The notes: generated from the sequence alone by a model not told the origin. A stretch of 64,000 nt of DNA from an uncultured Pseudomonadota bacterium (GCA_902793435.1 CADBDF010000002.1:1-64000), one strand, 5' to 3'. Numbered from the stretch's first letter, positions 8,317-17,918 are shown. Made by a program: numbers and translations.

Positions 8317-9438
8317 ATGAATAAAAATCCGTATGAAGTTTTGGGTGTTGCGCGTGATGCAACGGATGCAGATATCAAAAAGGCATATCATAAATTGGTT
8401 ATGAAATATCACCCGGATAAAAATCCTGGGGATAAATCTGCCGAAGAAAAATTTAAAGAGGTCAATAACGCGTTCGATATTTTAAAAGACCCACAAAAAC
8501 GTGCGGCATACGACAGATTTGGTGATGCGGCGTTCGCTGGGGGAAATTCTGCATCCGCCGGTGCGGGCAATCCATTTGGTAATGGTTTTTCTGGATTCGG
8601 TGGTGGTGCTGGAATGGACGATATCCTGCGCGAAGCCATGCGTGGTTTTGGTTTTGACGGTTTTGGTGGATTTGGTGGCCGTTCCGGTGCGGCGGCACAG
8701 CAACGTGGTCGCGATTTATTGGATACAATTACTATTTCTTTGCGTGATGCGTATTTTGGTACAACGCATACAGTTAAATTTTCCAGCAATGTTCCTTGTG
8801 ATAAATGTAATGGTAATGGTACAGATGATGGTAAGCCTGCACCGGTTTGTTCGCGTTGCGGGGGCAGTGGATATGTTCATGCACGCCAGGGATTTTTTGC
8901 GGTTGAAACCCCATGCCCAGAATGTAATGGGACGGGACACAAAATTTCAAAGAAGTGTTCCAAATGTGATGGCAGTGGCGTTCAACACAAACAAAGAACA
9001 TTAGAGGTAAAAATCCCGGCTGGAATAATGGATGGTGCGCGGTTGCGTTTGCCTGGTCAGGGCGAGGCCGGTATGTTCGGTGCGCCGGCGGGTGATTTTT
9101 ATATTGATATCAATGTAAAACCAGACGATAAGTTTGAACGTGATGGAAATGATTTAATTTTAAAAGTTGATGTTCCATTTACAACGCTTGCGCTGGGTGG
9201 AGAAATTGATGTCCAGACGATTGATGATAAAGAATTGTCGGTCAAGGTTCCATCGGGAACCCAGATTGGTTCGCGCCTGCGTGTGCGTGGCAAAGGTATG
9301 CCGAATTCACGTGGTGGTTTTGGTGATATGTATATTGAAATATCTATGACGGTTCCAACGAAACTTACCGAAAAACAAAAGAAAGCATTGGAAGAATTTG
9401 CCGGTGCCAAGTCATCAAAAAAATCAGGTTGGTTTTAG
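8317..9438 (+). CDS. dnaJ: Chaperone DnaJ
   Basis: Cytoplasmic Hsp40 co-chaperone that stimulates the ATPase of DnaK. 373 aa. The J domain carries the HPD tripeptide (KYHPDKNPGDKS). A Gly/Phe-rich linker covers about residues 70-125. Four zinc-binding repeats follow: CDKCNGNG, CSRCGGSG, CPECNGTG and CSKCDGSG. The C-terminal substrate-binding domains are complete. The gene stands alone between parE and a bidirectional terminator; dnaK is not adjacent. Confidence 0.96.
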   Translation: MNKNPYEVLGVARDATDADIKKAYHKLVMKYHPDKNPGDKSAEEKFKEVNNAFDILKDPQKRAAYDRFGDAAFAGGNSASAGAGNPFGNGFSGFGGGAGMDDILREAMRGFGFDGFGGFGGRSGAAAQQRGRDLLDTITISLRDAYFGTTHTVKFSSNVPCDKCNGNGTDDGKPAPVCSRCGGSGYVHARQGFFAVETPCPECNGTGHKISKKCSKCDGSGVQHKQRTLEVKIPAGIMDGARLRLPGQGEAGMFGAPAGDFYIDINVKPDDKFERDGNDLILKVDVPFTTLALGGEIDVQTIDDKELSVKVPSGTQIGSRLRVRGKGMPNSRGGFGDMYIEISMTVPTKLTEKQKKALEEFAGAKSSKKSGWF

Positions 9439-9454
9439 GCTTTTTAATTGATGT

Positions 9455-9490
9455 AAAAAAAATCTCCCAATTGGGAGATTTTTTATTTTT
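9455..9490. terminator. Bidirectional intrinsic terminator between dnaJ and pgsA
   Basis: A perfect 20-base palindrome (9461-9480, AATCTCCCAA and its complement) flanked by A6 and T6. It serves the convergent dnaJ and pgsA. Confidence 0.9.
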
Positions 9491-9497
9491 GTTATTC

Positions 9498-10097
9498 TTA
9501 TTTAATCTTTTTTAATTTTTCAGCAAATGTAAATGTATATTGTGTTGCAGACCACAGGGACGCAACCAATGCCAACCATAAACATATAATGCCACATTGT
9601 GATAATAGGTTCATTAAAATCAACAATCTTGATGAAATTGTTTCTGGGGTCACGATTGAACTGATTGCAAATAACATTAAAAATAACAATATCGCAATCA
9701 TTTGAACTGTGGTTTTAATTTTTCCAAGAGAAAATCTTGCCTTGGGAACTGGCATTTCGATTTTCTGGGTGCCCAAAAACTCACGCAGACCACTGATGTA
9801 CAATTCGCGTGCAATCATTATGATAATTGGAATTATGATAAACCAAAAACGCATCATCAATGCCAGCATTATAAATGTAATCACGACCAATAATTTGTCG
9901 CCAATGTGATCCAAAACACCACCCAGTTTTGAACATACATTAAATTTACGTGCCAAGAAACCGTCCATCCAATCACTAATTGCACCCAATGCAAACAAAA
10001 TGACCGATACCCAATACCATTGCATCATCAATGTTGGGATAATCGCAAATGCCGCACAAATGCGAAATACAGATAATAAATTTACAAAAGTTTTCAT
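9498..10097 (-). CDS. pgsA: CDP-diacylglycerol--glycerol-3-phosphate 3-phosphatidyltransferase
   Basis: Membrane enzyme making phosphatidylglycerol phosphate from CDP-diacylglycerol. The 199-aa protein carries the complete CDP-alcohol phosphotransferase motif: DWMDGFLAR, eight residues, then GGVLDHIGD. It has several membrane helices. The start at 10097 follows an AAGGAG site; a longer frame upstream has no family similarity. Transcribed after uvrC on the same strand with a 28-bp gap. Confidence 0.93.
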   Translation of the reverse strand: MKTFVNLLSVFRICAAFAIIPTLMMQWYWVSVILFALGAISDWMDGFLARKFNVCSKLGGVLDHIGDKLLVVITFIMLALMMRFWFIIIPIIIMIARELYISGLREFLGTQKIEMPVPKARFSLGKIKTTVQMIAILLFLMLFAISSIVTPETISSRLLILMNLLSQCGIICLWLALVASLWSATQYTFTFAEKLKKIK

Positions 10098-10125
10098 ATA
10101 TAACTCCTTTTTTTTACAAGATTGA

Positions 10126-11550
10126 TTATAACAACTCTGAATGAAAATGTGCATATATTTTTTTTGCCGCTGATTTTCCCAATGATGGGACGTGTTCCAG
10201 TTGTTGTAATGTTGCGTCCATAATAGAGCGAACCGAACCAAAATGTTGTATTAATGCATGTTTTCGTGTTGGACCAATGCCTTCGATTTCGTCCAGTACA
10301 GATGCGGTCATTTGTTTTGCACGTGTTTCACGATGGTATGTTATTACGAAACGGTGTGCCTCGTCACGAACGGCACGCAACATTAAAAACAAAGGTGAAT
10401 CTTTTGGCATTTCGGTATAAATCGAACCATCAGGCATAATAAAATGTTCATCGCCGTTGCGAACCTCGCCTTTGGTGACACCAAATACAGGAATATTTGG
10501 TGCGGTTTTATGTGCGATATTCCATTGCGCAGGTCCCCCATCAACAATTATTAAATCCAGTTTTGGACCATGTGATACCGCACGATTTACAAATTCAGCC
10601 ATCATACCAATATCGTTGCCGGCATTTGCCTTGTTTTGTAATTTAAAATGTCTATAATCTGTTTTTGTAAAACCATTATGACCAAAGCAAATCATCGCGC
10701 CAACCGCATTTTTACCAAACAGGTGTGAATTATCAAAAACCCCGGCGCGTTCGATTTTGATGTTTAATAAATTTTCCAGTTCTGTGACATTTTTATCCCA
10801 ATCAATATTTTTGTCGTGTTGAATTTTATTTTGCTTTCCACGATTTGCTGTCTGGGTCAGGGCGATGATTTTATCGCGAACCGCGGCGGCACTTTCAAAG
10901 TCCATGTTTTCGGCATGCTTTTTCATGTCTGCGGATAGTTCAGCAATGATTGGTTCGCTGTCGCCAGTCAAGATTCGACGTGCCAATGCGACATTTTTTT
11001 GATAATCGGTTTGTGGCAAACAACATGGCGCACTGCATCGACCAATTTGGTATAACAGGCATGGGCGCGAACGGTTGTGCATAAATGTATCTGTGCATGT
11101 TCGCAGGCGACAAACCTTTTGAATCATTTTAATTGTATCGTTTAATGCACTGACCGAAGGGTAAGGACCAAAAACATCGCGACGTTGGGAAATTTTGCCA
11201 CGAAATTTTAAAATGCGTGGGTATTCGTTCGCTGTCAATGCCAACATAGGATACATTTTATCGTCTGTCAGCATGATGTTATATTTTGGCTTTAATGTTT
11301 TGATTAATTCTTGTTCGCGTATCAGGGCGTCAGCCTCGGTCGCACAAATTTCCCATGTGACATTTGTGACCAAACTGCGCATAACCTGTTTATGTGGTTC
11401 CAGTTTTGATGTGTCGATATATTGCCGCAAACGATTCGCTAGATTTTTTGCCTTGCCGACATATAATAATGTTTTATCCGCCCCGTACATACGGTATGTT
11501 CCGGGCGCATCAGGTGCATTTGAAATCAAATCTGTAAATTGAATATTCAT
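10126..11550 (-). CDS. uvrC: UvrABC excinuclease subunit C, compact form
   Basis: Makes both incisions in nucleotide excision repair. 474 aa, clearly shorter than the usual 600 or so, yet all parts are visible: GIY-YIG nuclease (GTYRMYG...LLYVGKAKNL), the Cys-rich stretch CLLYQIGRCSAPC, the UVR helix pair (AENMDFESAAAVRDKI), the RNase H-like nuclease (DNSHLFGKNAVG, IIVDGGPAQ, RDEAHRFVITYHRETR), and the helix-hairpin-helix end (IEGIGPTRKHALIQHFGS). The loss is mainly between the UVR region and the second nuclease. It is probably functional. Confidence 0.93.
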   Translation of the reverse strand: MNIQFTDLISNAPDAPGTYRMYGADKTLLYVGKAKNLANRLRQYIDTSKLEPHKQVMRSLVTNVTWEICATEADALIREQELIKTLKPKYNIMLTDDKMYPMLALTANEYPRILKFRGKISQRRDVFGPYPSVSALNDTIKMIQKVCRLRTCTDTFMHNRSRPCLLYQIGRCSAPCCLPQTDYQKNVALARRILTGDSEPIIAELSADMKKHAENMDFESAAAVRDKIIALTQTANRGKQNKIQHDKNIDWDKNVTELENLLNIKIERAGVFDNSHLFGKNAVGAMICFGHNGFTKTDYRHFKLQNKANAGNDIGMMAEFVNRAVSHGPKLDLIIVDGGPAQWNIAHKTAPNIPVFGVTKGEVRNGDEHFIMPDGSIYTEMPKDSPLFLMLRAVRDEAHRFVITYHRETRAKQMTASVLDEIEGIGPTRKHALIQHFGSVRSIMDATLQQLEHVPSLGKSAAKKIYAHFHSELL

Positions 11551-11599
11551 GATTTATATGATAGAATATAATTTGATAAATGCAAATAGAGGAGAAAAT

Positions 11600-12037
11600 A
11601 TGAAACAAGAATCTGGTCGTTCTATGATTGAAATGTTGGGTGTGTTGGCAATTATGGGTGTGATTACCGTTGGTGCAATCAGTATGATTTCGTACGCAAT
11701 GCGCATGCAAAAACAAAGCGCCGTTAATGACGAAGTTTATCAAATTGTTTTGGGTGTGCGTCAATTATTGGGCGAATATGATGATTATACCAAAATTGAT
11801 AATTCAACCATATTTACTGCGTTGGCGATGTCTAATAAAAACCCGTATGGCGGAAAATATACTGTGTCGGTAAATCCGTCAAATACACGTCAATTTATCG
11901 TATCAATTGATGGATTGAGCGATGCCGAATGCAAGGCTTTGACAACCAAGGCTTGGACGGATTCTGTTGATGGCGCAACGGGTAATTGTGTCAGTATGGG
12001 ACGTGATAATACGGTGTCCATTGTATATGGGGAATAA
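11600..12037 (+). CDS. Type IV pilin-like protein (PilS-type)
   Basis: 145 aa. After a short basic leader (MKQESGRS) comes MIEMLGVLAIMGVITVGAIS, a hydrophobic N-terminal helix in the style of type IV pilins, with Glu at position 5 of the mature form if cut before MIEM or nearby. The rest (YQIVLGVRQLLGEY..., DGLSDAECKAL, GNCVSMG) has two Cys likely forming the C-terminal disulfide. It resembles T4SS-associated PilS pilins. ATG 11600 follows AGAGGAG. No prepilin peptidase or assembly gene is nearby, so it is an isolated pilin gene. Confidence 0.7.
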   Translation: MKQESGRSMIEMLGVLAIMGVITVGAISMISYAMRMQKQSAVNDEVYQIVLGVRQLLGEYDDYTKIDNSTIFTALAMSNKNPYGGKYTVSVNPSNTRQFIVSIDGLSDAECKALTTKAWTDSVDGATGNCVSMGRDNTVSIVYGE

Positions 12038-12045
12038 TTAAATTT

Positions 12046-13020
12046 ATGGCAGATTCGATTACTGTTTCTTTGGTCGAAGATGGAACAAAATTGATGCGCT
12101 GGTTTTTGCGTAAATTTCCGGCGATGCCTAATCGTGATTTTTTTAAATTATGTCGTGGCGGGCAAATTCGTGTTAATTCGGCGCGTGTTGATTCAAACAG
12201 AATTTTGCGCGCCGGTGATGTTGTTCGTATTCCACCAACAATTTTGGCATACGCAAAACGCGAAAATGCAAAAAAAACAGAAACAGGTTCTGCGTTTTCT
12301 ATGACCGATTTGGAAAAATTAAGACAGACAATCATTTATAATGATGACGATATCGTTGTGTTTAATAAGCCTGCTGGGTTGGCGGTCCAAGGCGGCAGTG
12401 GTATTCGTAAATCCATAGATAAAATGGCAACTGCATTATTTCCGTATGATAAAATTTCTTTGGTGCATCGTTTGGATATGGATACATCTGGGTTGTTGGT
12501 TGTGGCAAAAAATCAAAAGGCTGCGCAAAGTTTATCAAATCAATTTCAAACAAAATTGGCGCACAAAGAATATCTGGCATTGTTAAATGGTAATGTTTCA
12601 CCGGCATTTGGTGTGATTGATAATTATATTGTCAAAGGTCAGGTCTTTGATACGCCAAATCGTATAAATGACGGGGCGGGTCAAAAACCACAACGTGCAA
12701 TCACAGAATATCGTGTGTTGTCCAGTGCGGGTAATATGTCGTGGGTTTTGTTTTCTCCAAAAACAGGCAGAACACATCAATTAAGAATTCACAGTGCGGT
12801 CAGTTTGGGTGCGCCTATTGTGGGTGATGATTTATATGGTCGTGATAAAAAATTGGATTCTGGGTTGGAAACAATATTGGCGACAAATAAATTATTTTTA
12901 TTTGCGTATAAAATCACATTGCGTCATCCGCGAACAAATAAAATAATAACACTGCGCGCAGATGTTCCTGGGTTTATGAAATCTGTGATGAGTTTGTTGG
13001 AATTTCAATTACCGGAATAA
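12046..13020 (+). CDS. RluC/RluD-family 23S rRNA pseudouridine synthase
   Basis: Converts uridines in 23S rRNA to pseudouridine. 324 aa. An S4 RNA-binding domain comes first (FFKLCRGGQIRVNSARVDSN...RAGDVVRIPP), then the catalytic domain with HRLDMDTSGLL (141-151) and the catalytic Asp144, then FSPKTGRTHQLRIH. The S4 domain with its leading helix favours an RluC role, but RluD cannot be excluded. The next gene (AsmA) starts 3 bases after the stop, so the two are co-transcribed. Confidence 0.9.
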   Translation: MADSITVSLVEDGTKLMRWFLRKFPAMPNRDFFKLCRGGQIRVNSARVDSNRILRAGDVVRIPPTILAYAKRENAKKTETGSAFSMTDLEKLRQTIIYNDDDIVVFNKPAGLAVQGGSGIRKSIDKMATALFPYDKISLVHRLDMDTSGLLVVAKNQKAAQSLSNQFQTKLAHKEYLALLNGNVSPAFGVIDNYIVKGQVFDTPNRINDGAGQKPQRAITEYRVLSSAGNMSWVLFSPKTGRTHQLRIHSAVSLGAPIVGDDLYGRDKKLDSGLETILATNKLFLFAYKITLRHPRTNKIITLRADVPGFMKSVMSLLEFQLPE

Positions 13021-13023
13021 AAA

Positions 13024-15090
13024 ATGACAAGACGTAGAAGAGTGAAATTTTGGATGCGATTTGTTGGCCTGTTTTTTATTGGGTTGATTGTTGCGTTTTG
13101 TATTGCTTTGTCCAAGGTAAATTTGGAAACATTGCGCGGAAATGTTTTGTCGGTTTTGCAAAATGCAACTGGGTATCCTGTGGAAATAGATGGTGCGGTG
13201 TCTTGGAAATTTTCTTTGCGACCACGTATTGAATTAAACCAGGTTAGAATTCCTAATGCGGTGTGGGCCAAAGAAAAATATGGATTTTCGGCGGAACGTA
13301 TGGATGTGACTTTGGATTTGTTGTCGTTGTTGCGAAATCGTCCAACAATACGTAGTGTGAAATTATACGATACGGCTGTGCGTATTGAACATAATGATAA
13401 AGGTGAATCGTCATTACAACCAATTGTTGCCGATGAACAACCAGAACCAAAACAAACAGAAGATGTTATAAAAGATAAAATTGAAAAATATCCTTTCCCA
13501 GATGCACCGTTTGGACGGGTCGAATTAGAAAATTTTTCTTTTGATGATGGTGTTTATAAATTTTCTGTTGATGGTATGCAATTGCGTTATTTCCGGACGC
13601 GTCATCATCAAGATTTTCGTGGTTGGTTAAAACCACGTGATGATGTATTTCCTTTTATTTTCTCTATGGGTGAATATAATGCAGAACGGAAAATTTATCC
13701 TGTTAAAATTGCGATATCTACGGGTGGTGACGCATTGATTGCTGATATTGCATTGGATGCAAAAACAAAATTGCCAATCGATTTTGTTATCAAAGGTGAT
13801 ATTGTTGATTTGGGTGCGGTGCGTGATATTTTTGGAATCGATTTAACCGGTATGCCACGATTGTCTGTAAATATTGCAGGTGGTTTTGTCGATAAGGATA
13901 CTTTAAATATTCGTAAATCTGCATTGTCAATGCGCGGAACAGAATTAAATGTTTCAGGAACGTATGATTGGTCAGGTGCAAAACCGTCAGTTAAGGCAAA
14001 TATTTCTTCAAAAAACCTCAGTTTGTTAAAATTGGTGCCGGAAATGTATTCTGGGTGGGTGCGACCAAATCGTGAATTAAATGTTTTTCATGATATAAAT
14101 TTACATGGTGGCGATATTAGAAAATTTGATTTAGATGTGGTTGTAGATTTGAAACATTTGATTGTTTATCGTGATATGGATTTGAAAGATACAAAATTGA
14201 CAATCAAATACAAAAATGAACGCGGGCGCGTTGATGCAATAACAACTATTGCAGGTGGGCCAATGCAGGTCGGTGGTGATTTTTCTATTGCGCCGGACGG
14301 TGATATTTTTGTGCGCGCAGGTGTTAAGGCAAATGATTTTTCCATTGGTCAATTGATGAGCGAGATTAGAATTCATGATTTTATCGTTGGTGTGCCGTTG
14401 GATTTATATGGTTATTTCGAAGCGCATGGTAAAAATATGTCGCAATGGATGAATACTATTACTGGACCTGTGGTTGCATATTCTGTGGGGGGTGGATATG
14501 CGTATCCGCGGTTGGTGGAAAATATTTATGGAACAGATGTTTTGACATCTTTGCGTCATAATATCCAAGATTTTTTCCGGACCGATAAAAAATATGACAA
14601 GGCAACTATTTCTTGTGTGGTGGCAAATTTAAAATTGCGTGATGGTGACATTGAAACACGTAATGGTGTTGCAATTGAAACAAATTCTATAAATGCACGA
14701 TTGGCGGGAGATTTAAATTTAGGTGATGAAACAATCAATTTGGCTTTGACGACGGTTCCATCACGTGGATTAAAATTATCAATAACAGGCAATGTTGTAA
14801 ATACTGTTGAAATTGTTGGTAATTTGGCAGAACCAGATATTCGTATAAATGGTGCGGCATTAACAGGTAAGGTTGTGTCTGCAACTGGGTTGGGATTGTT
14901 ATTGGCGCCATTGACCGGCGGTGTCAGTTTTGTTGCAGGCGTTTTGGCAGGGGGACTTTTGGAAAATTGGTTGGCGGACAGCACGCCTTGCAAAACCGCA
15001 TTGGATAAAGGTGCGCCTGATGAAGATGGTGACCCAGAATGGATGAGTTTGCCTTTGCCAGAATTGGTAGAACCGATGTTAAAACAATAA
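13024..15090 (+). CDS. AsmA-family outer-membrane biogenesis protein
   Basis: 688 aa, an inner-membrane-anchored periplasmic protein. A basic start (MTRRRRVKFW) is followed by one membrane helix (FVGLFFIGLIVAFCIAL) and the typical AsmA beginning (GYPVEIDGAVSWKFSLRPRIELNQVRI). Long beta-rich regions follow, then the conserved C-terminal part (ETINLALTTVPSRGLKLSITGNV...GGVSFVAGVLAGGLLENWLADSTPC). AsmA-like proteins are thought to carry lipids between membranes. It lies between the pseudouridine synthase and the diadenylate cyclase on the same strand. Confidence 0.88.
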   Translation: MTRRRRVKFWMRFVGLFFIGLIVAFCIALSKVNLETLRGNVLSVLQNATGYPVEIDGAVSWKFSLRPRIELNQVRIPNAVWAKEKYGFSAERMDVTLDLLSLLRNRPTIRSVKLYDTAVRIEHNDKGESSLQPIVADEQPEPKQTEDVIKDKIEKYPFPDAPFGRVELENFSFDDGVYKFSVDGMQLRYFRTRHHQDFRGWLKPRDDVFPFIFSMGEYNAERKIYPVKIAISTGGDALIADIALDAKTKLPIDFVIKGDIVDLGAVRDIFGIDLTGMPRLSVNIAGGFVDKDTLNIRKSALSMRGTELNVSGTYDWSGAKPSVKANISSKNLSLLKLVPEMYSGWVRPNRELNVFHDINLHGGDIRKFDLDVVVDLKHLIVYRDMDLKDTKLTIKYKNERGRVDAITTIAGGPMQVGGDFSIAPDGDIFVRAGVKANDFSIGQLMSEIRIHDFIVGVPLDLYGYFEAHGKNMSQWMNTITGPVVAYSVGGGYAYPRLVENIYGTDVLTSLRHNIQDFFRTDKKYDKATISCVVANLKLRDGDIETRNGVAIETNSINARLAGDLNLGDETINLALTTVPSRGLKLSITGNVVNTVEIVGNLAEPDIRINGAALTGKVVSATGLGLLLAPLTGGVSFVAGVLAGGLLENWLADSTPCKTALDKGAPDEDGDPEWMSLPLPELVEPMLKQ

Positions 15091-15107
15091 AAAAAGGAAA
15101 ATAAAAA

Positions 15108-15878
15108 ATGATGCATATATCTGAGTTGATTCAGTTAGTAATAATATTGTTCTGTGTTTGGTATTTTTATAAACGATTAATACAAAATACGGCATCTGAA
15201 AAATTGGTGCGTGGTATTTTGGGATTGGTTGTGTTGTGGGTGTTTAGTTTTGTATGTATAATGTTGCATTTTGATTTGTTGGGAACATTTTTACATTGGG
15301 TGGCTTTGTTTTTATCAATCAGTTTGGTTGTTGTGTTTCAACCAGAATTGCGTAAATTTATGGCATTGATGGGGTCTATCCAAGGGTGGCGGACTTTGTT
15401 TGTTGGTCGTAATGATAATAAAAAAATCCACCAAAAAGATACAACATCATTGGACGCAATTGTTAGTGCGGTTGAATATATGTCGGCAAAACATACGGGG
15501 GCGTTGATTGTTTTTCCGTCTATGTTGGACGAATCTGTAATTGAACGCAAAGGTGTTGTGGTTGATGCAAAAATTACCGCGGAATTATTATTGACTATAT
15601 TTTTTAACAAAACCCCATTACATGATGGTGCGGTCATAGTTGAAAATAACAGGGTTGCGTATGCAGGTGCAATTTTACCGTTGTCACAAAATAACCTGAA
15701 TTGGAAATATGGAACACGACACAGGGCGGCATTGGGGTTAAGTGAAGCCACATCAGCAACCGTATTGGTTGTATCCGAAGAAAGTGGCGATATATCTATT
15801 GCAGAAAAAGGTAAGATAACAAAGTATGATGATTTGAAAAAATTGCGTGCAAAATTAGAAAAAGTTATGAAAATGTAA
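15108..15878 (+). CDS. cdaA: Diadenylate cyclase CdaA (DisA_N domain)
   Basis: Makes cyclic di-AMP from two ATP. 256 aa: three N-terminal membrane helices (about residues 8-75), then the DAC domain with the two catalytic motifs, DGA (173-175 in LHDGAVIVEN) and RHR (204-206 in GTRHRAALG). This is the CdaA architecture. It starts 17 bases after the AsmA gene. No cdaR (YbbR) partner is seen. C-di-AMP synthesis is common in Gram-positives and less expected in an alphaproteobacterium. Confidence 0.92.
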   Translation: MMHISELIQLVIILFCVWYFYKRLIQNTASEKLVRGILGLVVLWVFSFVCIMLHFDLLGTFLHWVALFLSISLVVVFQPELRKFMALMGSIQGWRTLFVGRNDNKKIHQKDTTSLDAIVSAVEYMSAKHTGALIVFPSMLDESVIERKGVVVDAKITAELLLTIFFNKTPLHDGAVIVENNRVAYAGAILPLSQNNLNWKYGTRHRAALGLSEATSATVLVVSEESGDISIAEKGKITKYDDLKKLRAKLEKVMKM

Positions 15879-15893
15879 TTGTTTAAAAATGAA

Positions 15894-15966
15894 AACGCCG
15901 CCAAGTTTTATTTTGGCGGTGTTTTTTTGTGGTGGCTTTTGCCCTTGCACCGAATCGGTGTTTTTT
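15894..15966 (+). terminator. Tandem intrinsic terminators after cdaA
   Basis: The first hairpin pairs the CGCCGCCAA region with TTGGCGG(T)G, followed by T7 near 15927. The second is CACCG-AAT-CGGTG (15948-15960), followed by T6. Together they isolate cdaA from dnaN. Confidence 0.75.
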
Positions 15967-16031
15967 GGTAAAATGCGTCATGAGAATGTAGAAAAGGACA
16001 AGAAAAAGAAAGATAAGTTAGGAGTTTTATT

Positions 16032-17150
16032 ATGGAATTTTCTGTTTTTCGTCAGGTTTTAATTCGTGCATTGGGACATATGCAGTCTATTGTTGAAAAA
16101 CGTGCAACTTTGCCTATTTTGATGAATGTAAAGTTGGAAGTTGCCGAAGATTTGGTTTTGTCTGCGACAAATGTTGATTTGGAATTGGTTGAACATGTGG
16201 CGGCAGATATTACTTTGTCTGGTAAAACAACGGTTCCTGTACAGATGTTGTATGATATCGTACGTAAATTGCCTGATGATGCGGAAATTTCTTTTAAACA
16301 GGTTGGTGATCAACTGGTTGTGTCCAGTGGTCGTGCGGTATTTCATTTGCCAACATTGCCAGCAGAAAATTTCCCAGCCATGGCGGGCAGTAATTTAACC
16401 ACAAAATTCCAGATGACAACTGGTGATTTGGCACATTTGATTAACCAAACAAAATTTGCAATACCAACAGATGATGTTCGTTATCATTTGGGCGGTATTT
16501 ATTTCCATATTGCCGAGGAAGGTAAATCAAAAATGCTGACTGCGGTTGCAACTGATGCACAACGTTTGGCGTTGTGTGCGATGGTGGCACCGGTTGATAG
16601 TGTGGAAATGCCGTCTGTGATTTTGCCACGTCGTGTTATTGGTGAATTGTCTAAATTATTGGAAGATGCCAATGTTGATGATGTTTTGGTTGAATTGTCT
16701 GATACCAAGGCGCGTTTTACCGTTGGTGCGGCTATTTTGACCAGTAAATTGGTTGATGCACAATATCCAAATTATCGTGTTGTTATTCCAAAAGGTAATG
16801 ACAAGATTGCCATTATGGACAGAAAACAATTTATAAATGCTGTTGATTTGGTGTCTGTTGCATCTGTGGATAAGACAAAGTCTGTTCAATTGACATTTTC
16901 AACAAATAAATTGGTTATTAATGCGTCCAGTCCGGATGCAGGAACCGCAACCCAGGAATTAGATATTGAATATAATGGTGATTCTTCATTTACTGTTGTG
17001 TTTAATGTAAAATTCTTGCTTGATGTAGCAGGTCAGGTCGAAGGCGAAAAGTTCCAAATGGAAATGCAGGATTCTTTGTCACCAACGACAATCAAATCTA
17101 CGGATAAAAAGACAGATGCGTTATTCGTGCTGATGCCGATGAGAATGTAA
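16032..17150 (+). CDS. dnaN: DNA polymerase III beta subunit (sliding clamp)
   Basis: 372 aa, the ring that tethers DNA polymerase III to DNA. It starts MEFSVFRQVLIRALGHMQSIVEKRATLPILMNV, with SATNVDLEL and three repeated clamp domains, and ends in the conserved LMPMRM. ATG 16032 has TTAGGAG upstream. In many bacteria dnaN follows dnaA; here it is about 12 kb away and has its own terminator. Confidence 0.96.
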   Translation: MEFSVFRQVLIRALGHMQSIVEKRATLPILMNVKLEVAEDLVLSATNVDLELVEHVAADITLSGKTTVPVQMLYDIVRKLPDDAEISFKQVGDQLVVSSGRAVFHLPTLPAENFPAMAGSNLTTKFQMTTGDLAHLINQTKFAIPTDDVRYHLGGIYFHIAEEGKSKMLTAVATDAQRLALCAMVAPVDSVEMPSVILPRRVIGELSKLLEDANVDDVLVELSDTKARFTVGAAILTSKLVDAQYPNYRVVIPKGNDKIAIMDRKQFINAVDLVSVASVDKTKSVQLTFSTNKLVINASSPDAGTATQELDIEYNGDSSFTVVFNVKFLLDVAGQVEGEKFQMEMQDSLSPTTIKSTDKKTDALFVLMPMRM

Positions 17151-17156
17151 AAAAAA

Positions 17157-17178
17157 TGCGCCATTGGCGCATTTTTTT
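17157..17178 (+). terminator. Intrinsic terminator of dnaN
   Basis: TGCGCC-ATT-GGCGCA followed by T7, 6 bases after the stop. Confidence 0.9.
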
Positions 17179-17306
17179 AATTCCAGGGTGCAATGTGCAA
17201 TAAATGAATTATAATTTATTTTGTGTTGTTTGCATTGGACAATTTTAATTTCTTGAAAAAATTGATATTAGTGTGTATTTTTGTTTGGAATAAAAAAGGA
17301 TAAATT

Positions 17307-17849
17307 ATGTCGTTGGAAAATTTAAACTCTGGTAAAAATCCGCCCCAGCAGATGAACGCTATTATAGAAGTCCCAGAAAATGGTTATGTGAAATACGAAA
17401 TTAATAAAGAATATGGCCTGTTACGTGTGGATAGAGTTTTGCATACACCCATGGCATATCCGGCAAACTATGGTTATTTTCCTGGAACGTTGGGTGATGA
17501 TGGTGATCCGTTGGATTGTGTTGTGGTGTGTAATGCGCCACTGCGTCCGGGCGTGTTGATAGAGATTCGACCGATTGGTGCGTTGGTTATGGAAGACCAG
17601 GCCGGTGGTGACGAGAAAATTATTTGTGTCCCATTGGCGAATATCGACCCATATTATTCAGATGTTAAAACATTGTCTGATTTACCGGAAATATTGAAAT
17701 CAAAAATCAAATATTTCTTTAAGCATTATAAAGATTTACAACCAAATGCGTGGTCAAATGTTAAAAATTGGGTCGATAAAGACGATGCAGAACGTATTAT
17801 TATGGAATCTATTGACCGTTATTGGACGCATAAACGTAATGATGCGTAA
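17307..17849 (+). CDS. ppa: Inorganic pyrophosphatase
   Basis: Cytoplasmic family I enzyme hydrolysing pyrophosphate to phosphate. 180 aa with the conserved blocks PANYGYFPGTLGDDGDPLDC (catalytic Asp cluster), EDQAGGDEKI and FFKHYKDLQP...KNWVDKDDA. Lys and Tyr residues in KYEINKEYGLLRVDR fit the active site. It precedes efp by 69 bases with no terminator, so the two may be co-transcribed. Confidence 0.96.
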   Translation: MSLENLNSGKNPPQQMNAIIEVPENGYVKYEINKEYGLLRVDRVLHTPMAYPANYGYFPGTLGDDGDPLDCVVVCNAPLRPGVLIEIRPIGALVMEDQAGGDEKIICVPLANIDPYYSDVKTLSDLPEILKSKIKYFFKHYKDLQPNAWSNVKNWVDKDDAERIIMESIDRYWTHKRNDA

Positions 17850-17918
17850 TAAAATTCTTGCGTTTAACAATGGTTTATTTATAATTTGGTGGTAAATTTA
17901 AAAATAAAAGGATTTAAA

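Noticed and set aside
14556-15116. Minus-strand frame of 186 aa at the end of the AsmA gene
   Set aside because: Opposite a clear gene, composition typical of a complement frame.
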